Source: an uncultured Oscillospiraceae bacterium
Lineage (GTDB): Bacteria; Bacillota; Clostridia; Oscillospirales; Acutalibacteraceae
DNA: 57,528 nucleotides
Assembly: GCA_902492895.1 (NCBI GenBank)
Contig: CABUNG010000014.1
Location: 1-57,528, forward strand
Reading direction: 5' to 3'
In this document: positions 1 through 7,527 of the stretch, piece by piece
Layout: each line of letters begins with the position of its first letter
Numbering within the stretch: the first letter of the stretch is position 1
Program-made: the position numbers and the translations under genes
The notes under the pieces: generated by a model
The model's database searches: none
Told to the model about the DNA's origin: nothing
Seen by the model: the letters and a program-made list of their open reading frames with translations, nothing else

Positions 1-378
1 ACCATCCGGACCATGCCGTATCTGGGATTCCCAACCGATTCCCAGGCTTTGCTCATGGCCATGGCGTGCGTGGCGGACGGTACCAGCGTATTTATTGAAA
101 ACATATTCGAAAGCCGGTATAAACACGCAGGTGAGCTGATGCGTCTGGGCGCTAAAGTCAAAGTGGAAGGCCGTGTCGCGGTGGTCGAAGGGGTGCCGGT
201 ATTGTCCGGAGCGCCTGTGGAATGCACGGATCTGCGCGGCGGGGCCGCCCTGGTCCTGGCCGGATTGGCGGCCGAGGGGGAAACGACTGTGACGGCCCTG
301 CACCATATCGACCGGGGCTATGAGTCACTGGTGGAGGGCCTGGCGGGAACCGGGGCCGTGATCCGGCGCGAGAATTGA
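1..378 (+). CDS. murA: UDP-N-acetylglucosamine 1-carboxyvinyltransferase, C-terminal part (5' end outside window)
   Basis: This is the last ~125 residues of MurA, which transfers enolpyruvate from phosphoenolpyruvate to UDP-GlcNAc in the first committed step of peptidoglycan synthesis in the cytoplasm. The frame is open from base 1, so the gene is cut by the window edge rather than starting at the internal ATG at 13. Visible family motifs are PYLGFPTDSQA, which carries the conserved Asp near the active site, DLRGGAAL, which carries the conserved Arg, and the C-terminal HIDRGYE. The gene ends in TGA at 376-378. ftsQ follows after 28 bases, so the two are probably co-transcribed. The identification rests on several conserved blocks in the right order. 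Confidence 0.95.
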   Translation, partial: TIRTMPYLGFPTDSQALLMAMACVADGTSVFIENIFESRYKHAGELMRLGAKVKVEGRVAVVEGVPVLSGAPVECTDLRGGAALVLAGLAAEGETTVTALHHIDRGYESLVEGLAGTGAVIRREN

Positions 379-406
379 TATAGCTGCATGCAAAGCGAGG
401 AACAAG

Positions 407-1309
407 ATGAAACAGGATGTACATAGAAGCCCGGAGCTGGCCCCCATACCCGGCCGGGTGAAAAAGAGAAAAAGCCGTTTCCATGTGGTGATGGCGCTGT
501 TTCTGTCCATCGTCGCGGTTTCGATCGCCCTGGTGGTGATGATCATCGTCAATCTCAATTTCAAGCAGGGCGGAACGGCGGAGGCCGCGGAAAGTAAAAG
601 CGCCGTCTTCGGCGTCAAATCCGTGACTGTCGAGGGAGAGACCCGCTATTCCAAAGAGGCGATCGCGGGGATCAGCGGCATCCGGGTCGGACAGAGTATT
701 TTTTCGGTCAACAAACGGTCAGCAGCGGAAAAGGTCAAAGCCGCGTTTCCGTATCTCGATACGGTCGAGATTTCCAGCGCGTCCTTTGACGATATCCGGA
801 TCAAAATCACTGAAACCGAACCGATCGGCGCGATATACGCCGGGGGAAGCTGGGTTGTGGTGGGCCGGGATGGCCGCGGGCTGGAGGCGCTGCCGGTCGA
901 AAGCGAGCGCCCATTCCGGTATCTGTATATCAAGGGCGTGACGCCGCTGACGGCGGAACTAGGCAAAACGGTCCTGGATGAGCGGAGCCTCGCCATTGTC
1001 CTGGAGCTTTGCGAGGCGTTTGAAAGCGCGGGACTCGACGGGGTGGGCGTGATCGATCTGACCGACAAAACCGACATCCGGCTGGATTGGAAAAATCAGA
1101 TTACCATCGCATTGGGAAATGACTCCAATTTGACCTATGAAGTCCGGGTGGCGGTAACATCCCTTCCGGTTGTTCTGCGGCGCGGCGCTACGGTCAGGGG
1201 GGAACTGGATATCCGGATGTATGCCGATCCCAGTGTGACAAGTCCTATGACCATTTTCAAATCTGAAATCTCATCCGGAGACGATCCTGTCTCCGATCCC
1301 GCTGCATAA
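407..1309 (+). CDS. ftsQ: Cell division protein FtsQ/DivIB (POTRA domain)
   Basis: 300-residue single-pass membrane protein of the divisome. A basic cytoplasmic stretch (~1-26) is followed by one transmembrane helix (~27-50) and an extracellular POTRA domain (~67-140, starting FGVKSVTVEGETRYSKEAI), then the beta domain. FtsQ/DivIB bridges early and late division proteins together with FtsL and FtsB. The start at 407 has a GCGAGG ribosome site 6-13 bases upstream. It lies between murA and ftsZ, as in many clostridial dcw remnants; no ftsA is present between it and ftsZ. The C-terminal ~30 residues are poorly conserved, which is usual for this family. Confidence 0.88.
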   Translation: MKQDVHRSPELAPIPGRVKKRKSRFHVVMALFLSIVAVSIALVVMIIVNLNFKQGGTAEAAESKSAVFGVKSVTVEGETRYSKEAIAGISGIRVGQSIFSVNKRSAAEKVKAAFPYLDTVEISSASFDDIRIKITETEPIGAIYAGGSWVVVGRDGRGLEALPVESERPFRYLYIKGVTPLTAELGKTVLDERSLAIVLELCEAFESAGLDGVGVIDLTDKTDIRLDWKNQITIALGNDSNLTYEVRVAVTSLPVVLRRGATVRGELDIRMYADPSVTSPMTIFKSEISSGDDPVSDPAA

Positions 1310-1397
1310 ACGGCGGGGTCTTGTAAAACAGGCACGAATTACCAGGAATTTCCTGACTTTGCGCGGAATTTATCCGATCAAAAATTGAAAATATCGG

Positions 1398-1426
1398 TTG
1401 AATTTCGGAGATGGCCGTGATAGAAT
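1398..1426 (+). promoter_or_regulatory. Predicted sigma-A promoter of ftsZ
   Basis: TTGAAT (1398-1403) and TAGAAT (1421-1426) are separated by exactly 17 bases, in the 224-base interval between ftsQ and ftsZ. Transcription would start near 1433, about 100 bases before the ftsZ start codon. This suggests ftsZ has its own promoter in addition to read-through from murA-ftsQ. Confidence 0.6.
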
Positions 1427-1533
1427 AAAAAAGGTATACTTATTACATATTATGTGCGTTTGTCCTATGAGAATTTCGCGGAAGCCGGCACGGGCGGCAC
1501 CGCAAGGAATATAAAAGCGTGGGAGGAAGTTTC

Positions 1534-2610
1534 ATGAGCTTTCAGTTCGATAATGAGTTTGTCGACGGTGTTCAAATAAAGGTGGTCGGTGTCGGCGGCG
1601 GCGGCGGCAACGCCGTCAACCGTATGGTGGTTGCCGGGGTGCAGGGGGTGGAGTTCGTCTCCATCAACACCGACCGGCAGGCGCTCTACCGCTCCCAGGC
1701 TACGCAGAAAATCCAGATCGGCGAAAAGCTCACCCACGGCATGGGGGCGGGCGCCAATCCCGAAAAGGGCCAGCGCGCCGCCGAAGAAAGCCGGGAGGAA
1801 ATCACGGCCGCTCTCAAGGGCACGGATATGGTCTTCATCACGGCCGGTATGGGCGGCGGAACGGGAACGGGCGCGGCCCCTGTGGTCGCGGAAATTGCCC
1901 GCGATCTCGGCATCCTCACCGTCGGAATCGTGACCAAGCCGTTTTCCTTTGAAGGCCGCCGTCGGATGGAGCAGGCCGAAACCGGCATCGCCGCCCTGCG
2001 TGAGCATGTCGACAGCCTGGTGGTCATCCCGAACGAGCGTCTGAAAATGGTGTCGGAACAGCGCATCACGCTGGCCAACGCCTTTGAAGTGGCGGATGAT
2101 GTGCTGCGCCAGGGCGTGCAGTCCATCTCCCAGCTGATCAAAATTCCCGGCCTGGTCAACCTGGACTTTGCCGATGTGACCGCCGTCATGAAAGACGCGG
2201 GCTACGCACACATGGGTCTCGGCCGCGCGGGGGGCAAGGAAAAAGCGGAAGCCGCTGCCGAAGCGGCGATCGCGAGCCCGCTGCTGGAGACCACGATCGA
2301 CGGCGCCCGCGGCGTCATCATCAATATCACCTCCTCCCCCGACATCGATCTCGAGGATGTGGAAACGGCGTCGTCCATGATTTCACGTGCGGCGCATCCC
2401 GACGCGACCATCATCTGGGGCGCGGCGTTCGACGAGTCGATGGACGATGAAATTTGTGTGACGGTCATCGCGACCGGCTTTGTCAACGACGGATCCTACA
2501 AGGCGAAGGACGGTACGGTGGTTGCTCCCGGACAGGTGACGTCGGTGACGACTACGGAAGACGACGATTATACCGACATTCTGGGCCTGTTCCGGAAACG
2601 TCAGGAATAA
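1534..2610 (+). CDS. ftsZ: Cell division GTPase FtsZ
   Basis: 358-residue tubulin homologue that polymerises into the Z ring in the cytoplasm. The N-terminal glycine-rich nucleotide site (VVGVGGGGGNAVNRM), the tubulin signature GGGTGTGAAPV and the T7-loop region (NLDFADVTAVM) are intact. The tail ends DILGLFRKRQE, matching the conserved C-terminal peptide that binds FtsA/SepF/ZipA-type partners. The linker before it is short, about 30 residues. I chose the ATG at 1534, because GGAGG at 1522-1526 sits 7 bases upstream; the GTG at 1519 in the same frame lies partly inside that ribosome site. A strong terminator follows, ending the core-gene block. Confidence 0.97.
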   Translation: MSFQFDNEFVDGVQIKVVGVGGGGGNAVNRMVVAGVQGVEFVSINTDRQALYRSQATQKIQIGEKLTHGMGAGANPEKGQRAAEESREEITAALKGTDMVFITAGMGGGTGTGAAPVVAEIARDLGILTVGIVTKPFSFEGRRRMEQAETGIAALREHVDSLVVIPNERLKMVSEQRITLANAFEVADDVLRQGVQSISQLIKIPGLVNLDFADVTAVMKDAGYAHMGLGRAGGKEKAEAAAEAAIASPLLETTIDGARGVIINITSSPDIDLEDVETASSMISRAAHPDATIIWGAAFDESMDDEICVTVIATGFVNDGSYKAKDGTVVAPGQVTSVTTTEDDDYTDILGLFRKRQE

Positions 2611-2652
2611 GGCGGGACAACACCCGGCAACGGGTAAATATAAACGTATAGT

Positions 2653-2688
2653 GGGACGGACAGCTGAAGCTTGTCCGTCCCTTTTTTT
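2653..2688 (+). terminator. Intrinsic terminator after ftsZ
   Basis: A perfect 10-bp stem (GGGACGGACA / TGTCCGTCCC) with a 9-base loop is followed by seven T residues. It ends the division-gene transcript. Nothing else is evident between here and 2850. Confidence 0.9.
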
Positions 2689-2849
2689 ATGTACTGGCCT
2701 TGGGGACATCCGGCTGCTAAGGATCCATATGCGTTTCTTCATCCGGAAAACAAGGTCGAAAAAGAAGTTCCGATAGCGGGAACAGGTGATCAAGACAATG
2801 GCCCCGCAGGTTCCGAATCGTCGGTCCCTCATGCGGGGGAGCAATCTTC

Positions 2850-2881
2850 AAAAAAGGGCGCCGCACATCGCTGCGGCGCCC
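2850..2881 (-). terminator. Intrinsic terminator of the XRE regulator gene
   Basis: A perfect 10-bp stem (GGGCGCCGCA / TGCGGCGCCC) lies just past the stop codon of the minus-strand regulator. On the minus strand it is followed by six T residues (AAAAAA at 2850-2855 on the plus strand). Confidence 0.88.
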
Positions 2882-2889
2882 TTCCTGTA

Positions 2890-3204
2890 TTATGGATGAT
2901 GATTGCATTTTTTCATGATCCCGGTCAAATAGACGAGAGTCTGTGCGTCCAGCTTTCGGGCCTCTTCCATAAAATCCTTTAAATGATCGGGATAGGCGTT
3001 CCCCTCATCGAAGAATTCCTGAGGGGTCACACCCAGATAGTCGCAAATCTCGAGAAACGCCTGCATCGATGGAAGCGACTTTTTATTTTCAATGGTGTTG
3101 ATATAGTTGTTGGCCTGTCCGAGCGACAAAGACATTTCCCGGGCCGATACGTTTTTTTGCATGCGCAGTTGCGCCAACCGTTCGGGTATAAAGTTTTCCT
3201 GCAT
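2890..3204 (-). CDS. XRE-family helix-turn-helix transcriptional regulator (small)
   Basis: 104-residue cytoplasmic DNA-binding protein. An HTH_3/XRE domain spans ~8-62, with the classic pattern SLSLGQANNYINTIENKKSLPS followed by FLEICDYLGVTPQEFF (broken here only by the description). The C-terminal ~35 residues are helical and probably dimerise. I place the start at ATG 3204, with AGAGGGG ~11 bases upstream; the longer open frame to 3291 is AT-rich and lacks a ribosome site. It stands alone between its own terminator and an AT-rich upstream region holding an inverted repeat, so autoregulation is plausible. The targets are unknown. The regulator resembles short SinR/clostridial repressors in size only. 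Confidence 0.82.
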   Translation of the reverse strand: MQENFIPERLAQLRMQKNVSAREMSLSLGQANNYINTIENKKSLPSMQAFLEICDYLGVTPQEFFDEGNAYPDHLKDFMEEARKLDAQTLVYLTGIMKKCNHHP

Positions 3205-3220
3205 GTCAATCGTCACCCCT

Positions 3221-3238
3221 CTGTAATAGATTGTACAG
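3221..3238. promoter_or_regulatory. Inverted repeat, candidate operator of the XRE regulator
   Basis: CTGTA and TACAG are separated by 8 bases. The repeat sits directly upstream of, and partly over, the ribosome-site region of the minus-strand XRE gene. Position and symmetry fit an autoregulatory operator, but five-base arms occur by chance fairly often. Confidence 0.3.
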
Positions 3239-3280
3239 GGTGACTGGCAGATATCCGTTAATATAAATAGGTAATTTTTA

Positions 3281-3309
3281 TTGACATACAATATTATATC
3301 TAGTACAAT
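3281..3309 (+). promoter_or_regulatory. Consensus-like plus-strand promoter with no plus-strand gene
   Basis: TTGACA (3281-3286), a 17-base spacer and TACAAT (3304-3309) make a near-perfect sigma-A promoter. Downstream on the plus strand there is only a nine-codon frame, a perfect palindrome CCGTTAACGG (3338-3347) and then the 3' end of the minus-strand AraC-GH16 gene. It might drive a small or antisense RNA. The surrounding DNA is AT-rich, so a chance match is possible. Confidence 0.4.
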
Positions 3310-3361
3310 GAAGCCGCGCGATAGTTTTTATATATAACCGTTAACGGGAAAACACGAAACA

Positions 3362-3389
3362 ACCCATTCGGAACGGCTCCGGGATGGGT
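3362..3389 (-). terminator. Possible terminator of the AraC-GH16 gene
   Basis: An interrupted hairpin (ACCCAT-CGGA / TCCG-ATGGGT) lies ~35 bases past the stop codon on the minus strand and is followed there by a T-rich run (TTGTTTCGTGTTTT). It is weaker than the other terminators in this window. Confidence 0.4.
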
Positions 3390-3423
3390 CACGGGCGGTA
3401 TGTCCGGTAAGCGTATAACGCCG

Positions 3424-4971
3424 CTATTTCAGAAGATAGGCCTTGACGTATTCCACCTCGACATGATCGGGCAGGCGAGAATCGTCCAATTCGGCCCAGG
3501 GAGCGGTTTGTGTGGTCACCTGCATAAACAGCGGCTTGGTGTACCGCCCGACCGACGTGCGCCAGGTCTCCTTGCGGTCGATATAGAAAATGAACTGAGA
3601 TTCCGTCCATTCCACACCGTAGGTGTGCATCCCCTGAAACAGTTCGGGATCGGTGACGATTTTTTTCACGTGGCAGGGATTGCCGCCCGTATCGGTCCAG
3701 CTGATGGTGTGGGCAACGGAGCTGTTGCTCATGGGGGCCGAGTTCAGGACTTCCAGACGCAGTTCCCGCAGCTCGTCCGAATTGGGATCCGGCTCTTTTT
3801 CCGGATAGTGCTTCAGTCCGAAGGAAAGCCACCAGCCCGGCACTGTCTGGAGCCGGCAGCGGATTTCAAAATACCCGCCCTTTTGATCGAAGTTGTTGAC
3901 CGTATACACAGCGCCTGCGCCATAGCTGTTCTCTTCTTTATGGATGGACAGTTTCAATAGACCGTCTTCCAAACGGGTCTGTGAGTACCGCCAGCGGGTG
4001 CCGTCGTCGTGTTCATATTCCGGGCAGAGAAACCATTTGCTGCCGTCCAGGGTGTCGCCGTCAAAATCGTCATAGAAGGTCTGCACCCATTTCCGCTGAC
4101 TCTTCTGCTTATATTCGGTGGGGGACAGGCCGTACTGCTGGCGGAAAAACCGGCTGAAGGAATGAATCGACGTATACCCGAGCATATCGGATACTTCAGT
4201 GACGGACATGTTGTGATCCAGGAATTCCCTCGCCTTGCTGATCTTCAGATCGTTATAATATTCTTTGAGGGTCTTGTTCAGATTTTGTGAAAAAATATGC
4301 GAAATGTAGGAATACGCATACCCAAAATGATCGCTGACCTCTTTGAGCTGGCGGATGCCGATGATATTCTGTTCCATATACTGCACAATGCTGTAAAACA
4401 GGGATTCGGAGCTCGGACGCCGCTCAGAGGGGGCGTAATTCACCTTCGTCACCTCGACAAAATCGCGGTAGAGGGCGCACAGCAATTCGATGAGGAGGGT
4501 TTCCAGGACGGTTTCCCGCATGGCATTCCGGCTCATGTATTCGTTGAAGATGTTGGTGAAGATCGTATACATATTGAATTTGTCCGACGCCAGGGGCATT
4601 TCTGTGGTGTTGAGAAGCTCCTGAAGCGGACGGAAGACGGACATGCGGGGATCGGCTTCATCGAAATCGAAGCCGCAGTAGAAAAATCGGAGAGGGGCCT
4701 CGTTATCGGATTTGATGTTGTGGAGATCCCCGGTTCGGAGGATGAACACATCGCCCTGGTGTACATCGTAGTATTTACCCCGGGTGAAGCAGGTGCCCCG
4801 CCCGCTCGCCATGTAGGTCAGCTCGTAACATTCCTGCGTATGCAGGCCGTTTTCAAAATCCTGATCGCTGATCAGATCCCCCACCTGGTGCAGCAGAATC
4901 GGGCCGAAATGCAGGGGTGCCCATTTGTGGACGTGGTCAAAATGAAACTTTACATTTTGCAGATACGACAT
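3424..4971 (-). CDS. AraC-family regulator fused to a GH16-like jelly-roll domain
   Basis: 515-residue protein without a signal peptide, hence cytoplasmic. Residues ~1-150 are an AraC-type cupin sensor (HTQECYELTYMASGRG; GDVFILRTGDLHNI). Residues ~190-290 are the double helix-turn-helix, including YSYISHIFSQNLNKTLKEYY and the signature GYTSIHSFSRFFRQQYGLSP. Residues ~293-515 resemble a concanavalin-like GH16 domain: FYDDFDGDTLDGSKW, GGYFEIRCRLQ, then HTYGVEWTESQFIFYIDRK. The GH16 catalytic motif E-x-D-x-E appears as ELRLE (near residue 404), so the central Asp is Arg, suggesting ligand sensing rather than hydrolysis. The start at 4971 is preceded by GGAGGG seven bases upstream; the ATG at 4986 lies over that site. 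It is divergent from the beta-helix/GH172 locus, its probable target. Confidence 0.85.
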   Translation of the reverse strand: MSYLQNVKFHFDHVHKWAPLHFGPILLHQVGDLISDQDFENGLHTQECYELTYMASGRGTCFTRGKYYDVHQGDVFILRTGDLHNIKSDNEAPLRFFYCGFDFDEADPRMSVFRPLQELLNTTEMPLASDKFNMYTIFTNIFNEYMSRNAMRETVLETLLIELLCALYRDFVEVTKVNYAPSERRPSSESLFYSIVQYMEQNIIGIRQLKEVSDHFGYAYSYISHIFSQNLNKTLKEYYNDLKISKAREFLDHNMSVTEVSDMLGYTSIHSFSRFFRQQYGLSPTEYKQKSQRKWVQTFYDDFDGDTLDGSKWFLCPEYEHDDGTRWRYSQTRLEDGLLKLSIHKEENSYGAGAVYTVNNFDQKGGYFEIRCRLQTVPGWWLSFGLKHYPEKEPDPNSDELRELRLEVLNSAPMSNSSVAHTISWTDTGGNPCHVKKIVTDPELFQGMHTYGVEWTESQFIFYIDRKETWRTSVGRYTKPLFMQVTTQTAPWAELDDSRLPDHVEVEYVKAYLLK

Positions 4972-5016
4972 TTTTTTACCCTCCATGATGCATAAAAATT
5001 CATCTCGGTGTATTTT

Positions 5017-5030
5017 GATAACGGCTTATC
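5017..5030. promoter_or_regulatory. GATAACGG-CTTATC inverted repeat upstream of the AraC-GH16 gene
   Basis: GATAA and TTATC flank four bases, in the 262-base interval between the divergent regulator (starting at 4971) and the beta-helix gene (5234). The half-site GATAACG also occurs in the palindrome at 33637-33650. No good promoter hexamers precede 5234 apart from a TATACT at 5166, as expected for an activator-dependent promoter. The rest of the interval shows nothing I recognise. Confidence 0.25.
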
Positions 5031-5233
5031 GCAAAACCATGAATACCATAAAAACAGACCAATAATCCGGGGGTATTTGCCATAAAATAGCATGTACTGC
5101 AAAGCAGCAAGTTCTGTTAACCGGCATATCATGTCATGCCAAAGACAGGGGTTCTGGAACTATTGTATACTAAATCCAGAGGAAAGGCAACAAGTTTGTT
5201 GGAATTACCGACTCTATCGCAGAGGGGAAATGC

Positions 5234-6274
5234 ATGGTGAACATAAATATACGTGACTTCGGCGCCGTTGGAGACGGTGCCCGCGATGACAGCGCCGCGA
5301 TACAGGCGGCGATCGACGCCTGTCCGGCCGGCGGAGTGGTTTTAGTACCGGAAGGGGTGTTCGCCTGTGCGGATATCCGCATGAAACCCCATGTCACCCT
5401 GCAGGGAACTTTGACCTGGGGATACCGCGACAATCGGAAAACCGGGGCCTGCCTGATTCCGTCCCGGGATGATGCGGCGTGCCTGGTTGATATCACCGGA
5501 GCGGTCGGCTGCACCCTGACCGGGCTGTCCCTGTACGGACAAAAGCGCGGAGAATGCATGCACGGGATTCAGATTGCCAAAACCGATGGTTACGGCCAGG
5601 AAGAGGATGCTCTCCGGGTGGAGAAATGCCGGATTTCGGAGTTTTCCGGTGACGCCCTGCATTTGAGCCATGTGTGGTGCGCCACCGTGCGGGACAATAT
5701 GCTCAGTTCTTCCCGCCATGGCCTGTACATAGACGGCTGGGACCTGTTCATTTACGACAATTGGCTGACCGCGAACCGCGAGTGCGGCGCATTCGGGGCG
5801 CTTTACTGCAACACCGCGATCATCTGCCAGGGCAACCGGGTGGAATGGAACGGCCGGGAGGGCATTTTGTCGAACGGCGGCGTGACGTGGGTTCTCAACG
5901 GCAATCATTTCGACCGAAACGGCCGGGAAGGTGCCCGGTTCCATAACGCGAAGCACATCAATATCGTGGGCAACGTTTTTGCCCGGGACGGCTGGCGGGT
6001 TCCGGACGGGGAATGCAGCGCCGGGCTGACCATTGAAAAGTCCTGCGGCGTCTCGATCCAGTCGAACGTCTTCCGCTCCCTGGGCGGCGACGGCGGGGAA
6101 GCGGCGCGGCATTCTCCCGATTATGACATGCAGCTCCAGGGACTCGATACCGCGGCGGTCAGCGGCAACATCATGTATCAGGCCGCGGTCATTCAGAACA
6201 TTCTCGACCGGGGAGGACACGCCAATTTTGTCATGGCGGACAACATCGGTTCTCTGGCGGCCGATAACTGTTAA
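5234..6274 (+). CDS. Parallel beta-helix (pectate-lyase-3-like) protein, cytoplasmic form
   Basis: 346-residue protein opening with the pectate_lyase_3 signature (INIRDFGAVGDGARDDSAA), followed by repeated coils of a right-handed parallel beta-helix (for example DGWDLFIYDNWLTANR, LSNGGVTWVLNGNHFDRN, NIVGNVFARDGW). There is no signal peptide, and the start at 5234 has GAGGGGAAA upstream, so the protein probably stays in the cytoplasm, unlike its two relatives at 6295 and 9222. Members of this fold cleave or bind polysaccharides; the specific activity cannot be read here. It is the first gene of the run reading away from the AraC-GH16 regulator and is followed after 20 bases by a secreted paralogue, so co-transcription is likely. 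Confidence 0.8.
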   Translation: MVNINIRDFGAVGDGARDDSAAIQAAIDACPAGGVVLVPEGVFACADIRMKPHVTLQGTLTWGYRDNRKTGACLIPSRDDAACLVDITGAVGCTLTGLSLYGQKRGECMHGIQIAKTDGYGQEEDALRVEKCRISEFSGDALHLSHVWCATVRDNMLSSSRHGLYIDGWDLFIYDNWLTANRECGAFGALYCNTAIICQGNRVEWNGREGILSNGGVTWVLNGNHFDRNGREGARFHNAKHINIVGNVFARDGWRVPDGECSAGLTIEKSCGVSIQSNVFRSLGGDGGEAARHSPDYDMQLQGLDTAAVSGNIMYQAAVIQNILDRGGHANFVMADNIGSLAADNC

Positions 6275-6294
6275 GAGAAGAAGGAGGTATTCGG

Positions 6295-7515
6295 ATGAAG
6301 CATCCCATGCGCAAGGCTCTGACCGCTGTTTTGGCGATGGCCATGCCGGTCTGCGGAGGGCTGATGCCCGGTGTCCAGACGGCCGAAGCGGCACAGGGAA
6401 GATCCTCGAGCAGTATCTATGACAGCTATATCACCTCAATCCCTCTCTCCGACGCGGCCAAACACATGGCGGAGGCTCCTGTCGGCGGCAGCACGGCCCT
6501 CATTCCCGCCGTCAGCGGCAAAACCGTCAACGTGGCGGATTACGGTGCGAACGGAGGGGATCGCTCCAGCGACACCGAAGCCATCCAGAAAGCCATTCAG
6601 GCGCTCGGCGGGGCGGGAACCATCCTGTTTCCCGCGGGGACCTTCTACTGTGCGGACATCAAGGTGCCTTCGAACGTTACCCTGCTGTCTATGACCACGT
6701 TCGGCTTCGACGGCAACGGCGCCACGCAGCTGGTCCGAAACAAGGCGAACGCCTCCTGCATCCTGGATCTGACGGGTTCGCAGAACGTCACCGTATACGG
6801 TATTTCCATAGACGGCATGAGCAAGAGCGCGCAGTCCACGGTTCACGGCGTCAAGGCGGTTAACGCCAAAAATATTTTGGTGGCGAACTGCCGCATCAAC
6901 GCCTGCAACGGTTCGGCCGTGCTGGTGGACAAATCCACAGGGGTGACGGTGCGGGGCAGCATGCTGTGCGGCAGCGCCTACGGCGTCGGAGCGATCAGCG
7001 GAAGTGACATTCTGGTGTACGACAACTGGCTGACGAGCTGCCATCCCGCCGGGTACTTTGCCCAGTCGGGGGTGACGAGTGCCCGCGTCACCGCCAACCG
7101 CATCGAGTGGTGCGGCACCGGCGTCCTTTTGGATGGAGCCAGCGGGCAGACGATCGCCGGCAACTATTTCGACCGCTGCAGCATCGGCGGCATCCGGGCG
7201 ACGGGCGGCAAAAATATCCAGATGCTCGGCAATATCAACCAGCGCAACGGGGTGCTTCACGGAACAGACGAATCCTGCAATCTCTATCTGAACGGCGTGA
7301 GCGGCGCCGTCTACCGCGGCAACGTGATGGAAGCCATCCAGGGAGACGGCAATGACACCAACGTCACCCCCGAAACCGCGATGATCATCCGGAATCTGAA
7401 GGACAGCCAGATCGTCTACAACACCGCGTATAAAGGCTTTACCCACGACCTGCTCAAAGACTACGGCGGACACAGCGGCACCACGGTATCCAACAATGTA
7501 GGAACAAAATATTGA
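6295..7515 (+). CDS. Secreted parallel beta-helix (pectate-lyase-3-like) protein
   Basis: 406 residues. A Sec signal peptide (~1-33; a KALTAVLAMAMPVCGG core ending near AEAA) is followed by a short spacer and the pectate_lyase_3 start motif VNVADYGANGGDRSSDTEA. Beta-helix coils then follow (SDILVYDNWLTSC, NRIEWCGTGVLLDGAS, GNYFDRCSIGGIRATG). The middle motif is closely related to that of the upstream cytoplasmic paralogue, so the two probably act on related glycans in different compartments. AAGGAGG precedes the ATG at 6295, and the gene is followed after 12 bases by the GH172 gene. There is no anchor, so the protein is presumably released or held non-covalently. Catalytic residues are not identifiable. 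Confidence 0.82.
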   Translation: MKHPMRKALTAVLAMAMPVCGGLMPGVQTAEAAQGRSSSSIYDSYITSIPLSDAAKHMAEAPVGGSTALIPAVSGKTVNVADYGANGGDRSSDTEAIQKAIQALGGAGTILFPAGTFYCADIKVPSNVTLLSMTTFGFDGNGATQLVRNKANASCILDLTGSQNVTVYGISIDGMSKSAQSTVHGVKAVNAKNILVANCRINACNGSAVLVDKSTGVTVRGSMLCGSAYGVGAISGSDILVYDNWLTSCHPAGYFAQSGVTSARVTANRIEWCGTGVLLDGASGQTIAGNYFDRCSIGGIRATGGKNIQMLGNINQRNGVLHGTDESCNLYLNGVSGAVYRGNVMEAIQGDGNDTNVTPETAMIIRNLKDSQIVYNTAYKGFTHDLLKDYGGHSGTTVSNNVGTKY

Positions 7516-7527
7516 GGAGGCTGCGGC

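Noticed and set aside
2671..2982. 103-codon open frame after ftsZ
   Set aside because: It starts inside the ftsZ terminator and runs through a second terminator and into the XRE gene; no ribosome site or domain.
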